64,000 nt of DNA from Linnemannia hyalina (Eukaryota; Mortierellomycota; Mortierellomycetes; Mortierellales; Mortierellaceae), in NCBI GenBank assembly GCA_019671135.1, contig JAHRHY010000006.1, positions 1,426,001 through 1,490,000 on the forward strand, written 5' to 3'. The notes beneath the pieces are model-generated. The model searched no databases, had not been told where the DNA came from, and was given only the letters and a program-made list of their open reading frames with translations. Shown piece by piece: positions 58,648-64,000 of the stretch (position 1 is the stretch's first letter; each line of letters starts with the position of its first letter). The position numbers were made by a program, and so were the translations under genes.

Positions 58648-59548
58648 TTTTTTTTTTAGCGGACCTTTTTTTTTTTTTGGGAGGTTATGTCAGTGTGCTG
58701 TGTTTTTGAGCTCGGATGTGTAGAGAACTGGTGCTGGTCGAAGAAGGTAGTTGAGCAAGGAAAGTGAAGAGAAGAAAAGATGGAGAGGAAGGAGAGAGAA
58801 AGAAAGAGCGGAAGGAGAGAGAAAGAGTGGAAGAGAGAGAAAAAGTAGTGGACGTCGAAATAATGGAGCGAGAAGAAAATTAAGGAATTGAAGAATGGAA
58901 TGCGAGATAGAAACGTGTTCGCTCAGTCGAGCCTGGCCTGTCCTTTGTTCTTTGTTGAGTCGAATCGCAAAAAACAAACAAAAAAGAAAAAAAAAGACAC
59001 CTCCTCCCTGGGTCCTTGTAAGGGCTAGGAGAAGGGAGATACCACGAAGTAATTGAAAGGCGAAAAGGGTGCAAGAGGAAGGAACGATCAAACCTCAAAC
59101 AAGGGCCAACATGTCAGGTCTAAAAAAAGTGTAAAAGGGGGGGGCAAGAATAGTGAGATGAGGAGGTGAGGAAAAGGGTTGCTGGATTGGTAGAGAGCAA
59201 GAACGAGGAGGATGAGAGTAAAAGTGAGAGTGAGAGTGCGACGAGGAAGAAGAAGAGGAATAAGAAAAGTAAAGAAGGCAGATGGGTCCATTGCTCTTCG
59301 CTTCTCGACAGAATCAAATCCGACATAACCACCCCAAAACATACCCTTGACAAACACTGCCTTCTGCCCATTCCAATACACTCTTGAACCAGGGGTCTGC
59401 ATGCATGCCTCCCCTTCCTATCCCTTTTCTTCCCTTGTATTCAATGTAAAAGGGGGGTGCAAATTGCAAGAATAGTATCAAATTAACAAAATGCAAAGAG
59501 TGAATTTTCTTTTTCTTGAATAATCTCTATGGGGATATCAGATGCTCC
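58648..59548. other. Intergenic, kexin A promoter
   Basis: A 900-bp spacer between the kexin copies. GA-rich runs (58750-58870, 59200-59275) form the leader asymmetry. No gene. Confidence 0.5.
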
Positions 59549-62500
59549 TTAGCGAGCATCCTTCGATTTCACAAGCGTGCTAAACTCGTCCCAGCTGTCA
59601 CCCTTGACCTTGGACCCAGCTCCACCAGGATGGTCCTTAAAGTCATCCTCGTCGTCATCATCATCGTCCTCCTCCTCCTCCTCCTCTGCCTCCTCAAAAC
59701 TGCTCTCACGTCCAATTTCCTCTCCGCTCGATAATGGACTAGTCACCTCGCGCTGGATAGCCTTGACCTCCTTTATCTCTCCCTCATTGTCAGAGTCACC
59801 GAGGTTGCTTCTGTCAAACACAATCCGACGTCCATCAGGGTCCTGCCTCTCGTCCTCGTCAGAATCCTCATCCGAGTCGCCCAGCTCATGAGTTGGAAGC
59901 TCGTCAAACTCATAGTCTCCACGGCGACCAAGCAATCCGCCACGCTGTCCGGACTCTTCGTCCTCGTTGATGCCAGATCCAAACACGCTCCTAGGGTTGG
60001 TCCTCTGACGGTACATCAAGAAGAGCGCTGCTCCAATGGCAACAAACATTCCGGCAAACATGACAAAAATGAATGGGCTGATCTTGATAGTTGTTTGTCC
60101 TTCGCCAGCGTTCGCGTTACCGGCATCCTCCGTCTTGGTGGGGAGAGCTGCTGACGTTGTAGGCGATGCCGGTGGTGGTGGTGGTGGTGGTGCAGGTTTG
60201 GCTGGAGGGGTGGCTGCACGACCGTTTACGACCTCACCATACAATCCCAGCTTCCAATTCAAAAAGGTGCCGGTGTTAGTGGCATTAACGCGATCGTAGA
60301 CTGTCAGCGTCCAAGGTCCAATGGGGTCCTCCTCCCTATTGTGATAAGTGTCGCGCAATATAGAAAAAAATGAGTCACTCAACCCTATAGCCTACATACA
60401 ACGTAATTGCAACCACAATTGGCATGACAACGACAACAACGTACCAGTGCTTGACGGTGGTGAAGGTCCAGTCCTCGAATCCAGTAGTAGTGTTATCGTG
60501 GGGTCGCTGAGGTGCCAGGATGGAGATGATGCTATCAGGGCTTCGGAGCTCGACTTCAACTTCGCCACGGTAATGATGAGCAATGTTGACAGTGACGGTG
60601 ACATGCTCGAGGCTTCCAAACTTGACAGCCTCCAAGGCTTCCTTTGTCACCACAAATACTGAGGGCAAGCCGATGTTACCCGTCACTCCAGTGTTGTCGT
60701 CCGTGCCTGAAGGGATGTCGCCGTTCACATGGATGACGGGGGACTCGTAGGCGACCTGAGGACCGACAGAGGCCCAGGTCTTGGCATATTCCACAATAGC
60801 ATAGGCGTCCAGACTTCCGTATCCATACTTGTGGTTGAACAACCGTCCCGTTGAAGTTTCCTGCCAGTCTGGATCGTTTTCATCCACTACAACGGCAGTG
60901 TGCACTGTCAGATATTGGATATCACGCCAATTCAAAAGAGGGCTATGACAAGGTAATAAAGTAGGCAGCTAGCGTCAGTGCATTGTATTCGTGGACACAT
61001 CCCTGAGTAGATATACATCTCCAACACCGTTGATTGCTGTTGATTGTATCATACTTGACTTCCAGGACAAGGGCATAAATACCGGCAGCAATAGGCGCAG
61101 CAGCAGATGTTCCGCTGTGTCTCTCAAAGCAGTTTCTCTTGCCGCGGTCGCAAGTGTACTATTCGGCAAAACATAAAGTATTAGCTCAATGAACAGACTT
61201 TGGATATTGCTTTGAAAACGTTTTGCCGTAAAAAAAATCAAACAACACTTACGATGTAGCTGGCGTCACCAGAGCTATAAGTCACGGCCAATTGTGCAGA
61301 GCAAGACTCAGAGTAATCAGGGTGATGGTTCTCCCGAGATATGGCGCCGATGGAGATGGTGTAGCGACTGTTGGTATATCCGTCAAAGTTGCAATTGTCG
61401 CCATCCCGTCCTCCGTTGCCAGTGGCAAAGACGTAGATGCTACCCAGACCGCCTCGTCCCTGGGTCACACCGTTGACAAAGGCCTCCATGAGGAGTCCAG
61501 TGGGTCCTGCCATTTCGATACCGTTGTCGGTGGGGCCCCAACTGCAGGAGTAGATCTGAGTCTCCTGGTAATTATAGTTGAGTGCCTCTGCCTCCTGGAC
61601 ATCGGTAATAGGTCCTGAGAGGATGCGGACGCCTGCCACCTTTGCATCCCATGCGATTCCGACTCCACAGAGGTCGTTTCTGGCAGATGCGATTTCTCCG
61701 GCACAGCGTGTTCCATGGTTATCATCCCAGAGTCGAGGAAGTGGAATATCGACATTGTCGTTGAAATCATGTGATCCCTTTGCGTACTACAGAGAGGAGA
61801 TAACAGATATGTGTTACAAAGTGTGTCAGTTCATATTGTCTCCTTGTCTGAGAATAATGAATGCATTGATCAGTTTGAACAACCCAACCATCAGTTATTC
61901 TGCTTATCTCTCTCTCTCTCCACAAGTCTCACTTACAAAGTTCACGGCCAAGTCTTCGCTCTCTGCATCGAGACCATCGTCAATGATAGACACAATAGCT
62001 CCTTTCCCTGTGATGTTTTGCTGCCAGACTCCTGTCACATTGATATCGTTGCCAGGCTGAAGCGTATTGTGCTAATACAAGATAACAATAACAAACGGAT
62101 ACCAGTTAGCCTCTGGATGAAACCAATTGCAATTGTTTGTAATCAAGCTGTCCCTTGCGGCCCAGACCCGTAGACCGGTTCAACTTGAACGGCATCGGTC
62201 GCACAACATTCAACAAAGTCGGAGAATAACACAAACACAAGTGAAAAGAGACAACTGAGCCCTTCTCCATATCCTGTCCCTGAAAGCACCCTGCGATGTA
62301 GCCACTCACCAAGTGCCACTGATATTGGAAGCCCGGATCCTTGATTCCAAAGCGTTCCGCCGTGCCATCCTGAGGTTGCGTCTCTCCCTTGACGTGCTCG
62401 TCTCGACGGTCAACATTAATAACCAACTCACGCTTGACCCGTCGCCTCAGGACCTGCTTGTCGATAGGTCCCAATGGATGCAGGCTCATCACGCCCGGTA

Positions 62501-62933
62501 AGTTATGTTGCTCTCCTCCTGCTCCTGCTTCTCCACGTTTGCTCAACTGGCTGGCATAAGTCCTCTGCAACAACTCCCTGAGAAACGTCTTGGACCCCTT
62601 GAGTTGCTGGTATCTCTGAAGCACAATATCATGGCTAGTGGAGTTGAACTGTTGTTCCCCGTAGACCTCTCCGACATCAGCTCGCTTCTCATGGGTCGTC
62701 TTTTCATAGCTGAAGAGATGGTATTGTTTAAGCTCGCCGACCTGACCGACATACTCGACTCCAAGATGGCGGGCAATCTCCTGGGGCGAGGTGACGTCCA
62801 GGTTGTTGATCTTGACGGTGTAGTAGTGATGGTTGGTTGCGTCGTAGGGTAGTGGGGGCTTGGCTGCCTGTGTTTGTGGAGGGGCGGTGGCGATGAAGGC
62901 CAAGGCGCCCAACAAGAGGAGGACGGGCTTCAT
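59549..62933 (-). CDS. KEX2: Kexin-type proprotein convertase, canonical tandem copy (B)
   Basis: A Golgi/endosome processing protease. Exons 62310-62933, 61937-62071, 61253-61786, 61055-61158, 60445-60942 and 59549-60335 give 893 aa. Cleavable signal peptide (MKPVLLLLGALAFIATA). The prodomain (about 35-175) starts YYTVKINNLDVTSPQEIARHLG and ends at an RRRVKR site that fits self-cleavage. The catalytic triad is Asp239 (IIDDG), His277 (HGTRCAG) and Ser449 (SGTSAAAP), with oxyanion Asn377 (GNGG). The P domain runs to about residue 650 (PIGPWTLTVYD ... GLYGE). A Pro-rich stalk, one membrane span (FVMFAGMFVAIGAALFLMY) and a long acidic tail with Asp/Glu runs follow. Length and layout match fungal KEX2 far better than copy A. 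Confidence 0.94.
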
Positions 62934-63493
62934 CACTGTAGAGGAAGGGGGGAAAAGGGGGGTAAGGGTGTCCTGCTCTGTTCTGTCGGAGGTTTTTTTG
63001 TAGATGTCAGAAGGAGAATGGAGAGCAGGGAGTGGAGAGGGGAGAGGGGAGAGGGGTGGAGGAAGGAAGGAGCGAAGAGAAAAAGGAAAGGAAAGTAAAA
63101 GTGGGTAAAAGAGATGATGTCTGATGGAGAAAGTAGAACAAAGGAAAGGGCAGTACAGACAAAAAAAAAAAAAAAAAAGTAAAAAATACAGGAGAGCTGC
63201 AACGACGGATAAAAGGGGGGGGGGTACAAATTGCATCGCCGCACTTATATTTTTAGTGTTTGTGTGCCATGGAACCAACAGACGTGGCATTATTGACCCG
63301 ACTCCGGCAAGAGGGAGGAGCTCCACGTTGAAATAGTCAAGGTCTAGGATCGACACATAAGATACATCCTCGTTGGTTGTATTGAACACACAACGTCAAC
63401 ATTGGAAAGTGATAAGCAACATTAGATATTAATACTATTAAAGGTGAGTGAAAAAGGTATTCAACAAGACTACGGAGCTAATAAAACAGAAAG
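62934..63493. other. Intergenic, kexin B promoter and transporter 3' flank
   Basis: A 560-bp spacer holding a GA-rich leader (63010-63080) and an A-run at 63162-63178 with G-runs nearby. No gene. Confidence 0.5.
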
Positions 63494-64000
63494 CTACCAC
63501 CGGTGGCTCCTGACCTTTGCAACAAGCACCAGCCAGGCAAGGAGACGATACACAATCACAACAGTGACAAACAGACCCATGTACAGGTTCCAGTCCTGGT
63601 CCTGGAAGTTGAACAACCTGAGCACATCCTCGCCCGTCTGGTAAGGACACGCTCCTGTCTGAATTTGTTCAGGCGAGCAATCAAACACCTTGTGCTCAAA
63701 CTCATTGCGCGTCAGAAGCAACGATCCGTACTTGAACAGCGAGATATGGTTAATGTATGCCAACCACTTGGGGATGTTGAGAGACATGAATCCCGTCATG
63801 AACGAGAACACGCTGATCTGTTTCGTTGAAAGGAGATGATAATAATAAGAACATAGGTGCGGTTAGTGAGTCTCCATCATGCATTGCTTGGCCATTGAAT
63901 AACCCCATAGTGATAAACAAGAACAAGAACGAAAGAAAGTACAACTAGAACAGCAAGAAGAGAAGACTTACAACGGCACTCATGATGGTGATGTTGAAGC
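63494..64000 (-). CDS. ABCG-type ABC transporter, C-terminal end (5' part outside window)
   Basis: Only the last two exons are inside the window (63972-64000 cut by the edge, 63494-63817), joined in phase 0. They code the end of an ABC2-type membrane domain: a hydrophobic segment (NITIMSAVISVFSFMTGF), an extracellular-type loop with FKYGSLLLTRNEF, a Cys-containing stretch (FDCSPEQI, GACPYQTGEDVL), and a last membrane span (LYMGLFVTVVIVYRLLAWLVLV) before the basic end KVRSHRW. The WLAYINHISLFKYG(x)n NEF pattern and the GxDVL element are typical of the White/ABCG subfamily. Half- or full-size and substrate cannot be judged. Confidence 0.82.

Noticed and set aside
1..64000. CRISPR array, transposase, integrated virus, secondary-metabolite cluster, tRNA genes
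   Set aside because: None was recognised: no regular spacer repeats, no transposase or reverse-transcriptase motifs, no NRPS/PKS genes and no convincing cloverleaf.

Overview
The window is nuclear DNA of an early-diverging fungus. Genes are compact and rich in introns of mostly 45-150 bp. The gene content fits the Mortierella/Mucoromycota level: a KICSTOR subunit SZT2, which baker's yeast lacks, sits beside typical fungal genes such as a Pho80-type cyclin, a kinase-UPRT fusion, kexins and Sfr1. Assignment to Mortierellaceae is inference. I rebuilt splice models by hand from GT-AG sites and codon phase. For nearly every gene the exon lengths add up to an intact frame from ATG to stop.

Layout. 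0-5 kb, minus strand: N-terminal part of SZT2 (runs off the left edge) and a membrane J-domain protein with a mitochondrial-type N-terminus. 5.6-15.1 kb: Pho80-type cyclin (+), RPB10 (-), UPF3 (+), ADCK2-type kinase-like protein (+), TRM44 (+). 15.2-29.4 kb, minus strand: a 2,448-aa conserved fungal protein with a RasGAP-like region and a C-terminal Sel1-like region, an unrecognised 611-aa protein, and two tandem DJ-1/PfpI genes. 29.8-34.2 kb: VPS34 with 17 exons (+). 34.2-39.3 kb: gene-poor, GA/CT-rich DNA holding only a small C2H2 zinc-finger gene. 39.3-46.1 kb, plus strand: SFR1, VDAC, uridine kinase-UPRT. 46.4-54.1 kb: choline/ethanolamine phosphotransferase (-), a His-rich secreted protein (-), a DUF5522-like protein (+), UBC6 (-). 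54.6-62.9 kb, minus strand: two tandem kexin proteases. 63.5-64 kb: C-terminus of an ABCG-type transporter (-), cut by the right edge.

These are ordinary eukaryotic loci. There is no operon, CRISPR array, prophage or recognisable transposon, and I found no tRNA or rRNA gene. SZT2, VPS34 and the Pho80-type cyclin all belong to nutrient signalling, but their proximity is probably chance. The most interesting material is in gene structure: two tandem duplications whose copies differ in introns, very short coding exons (8, 23, 27 and 31 nt), a probable GC-AG intron, and several conserved but unexplained proteins.
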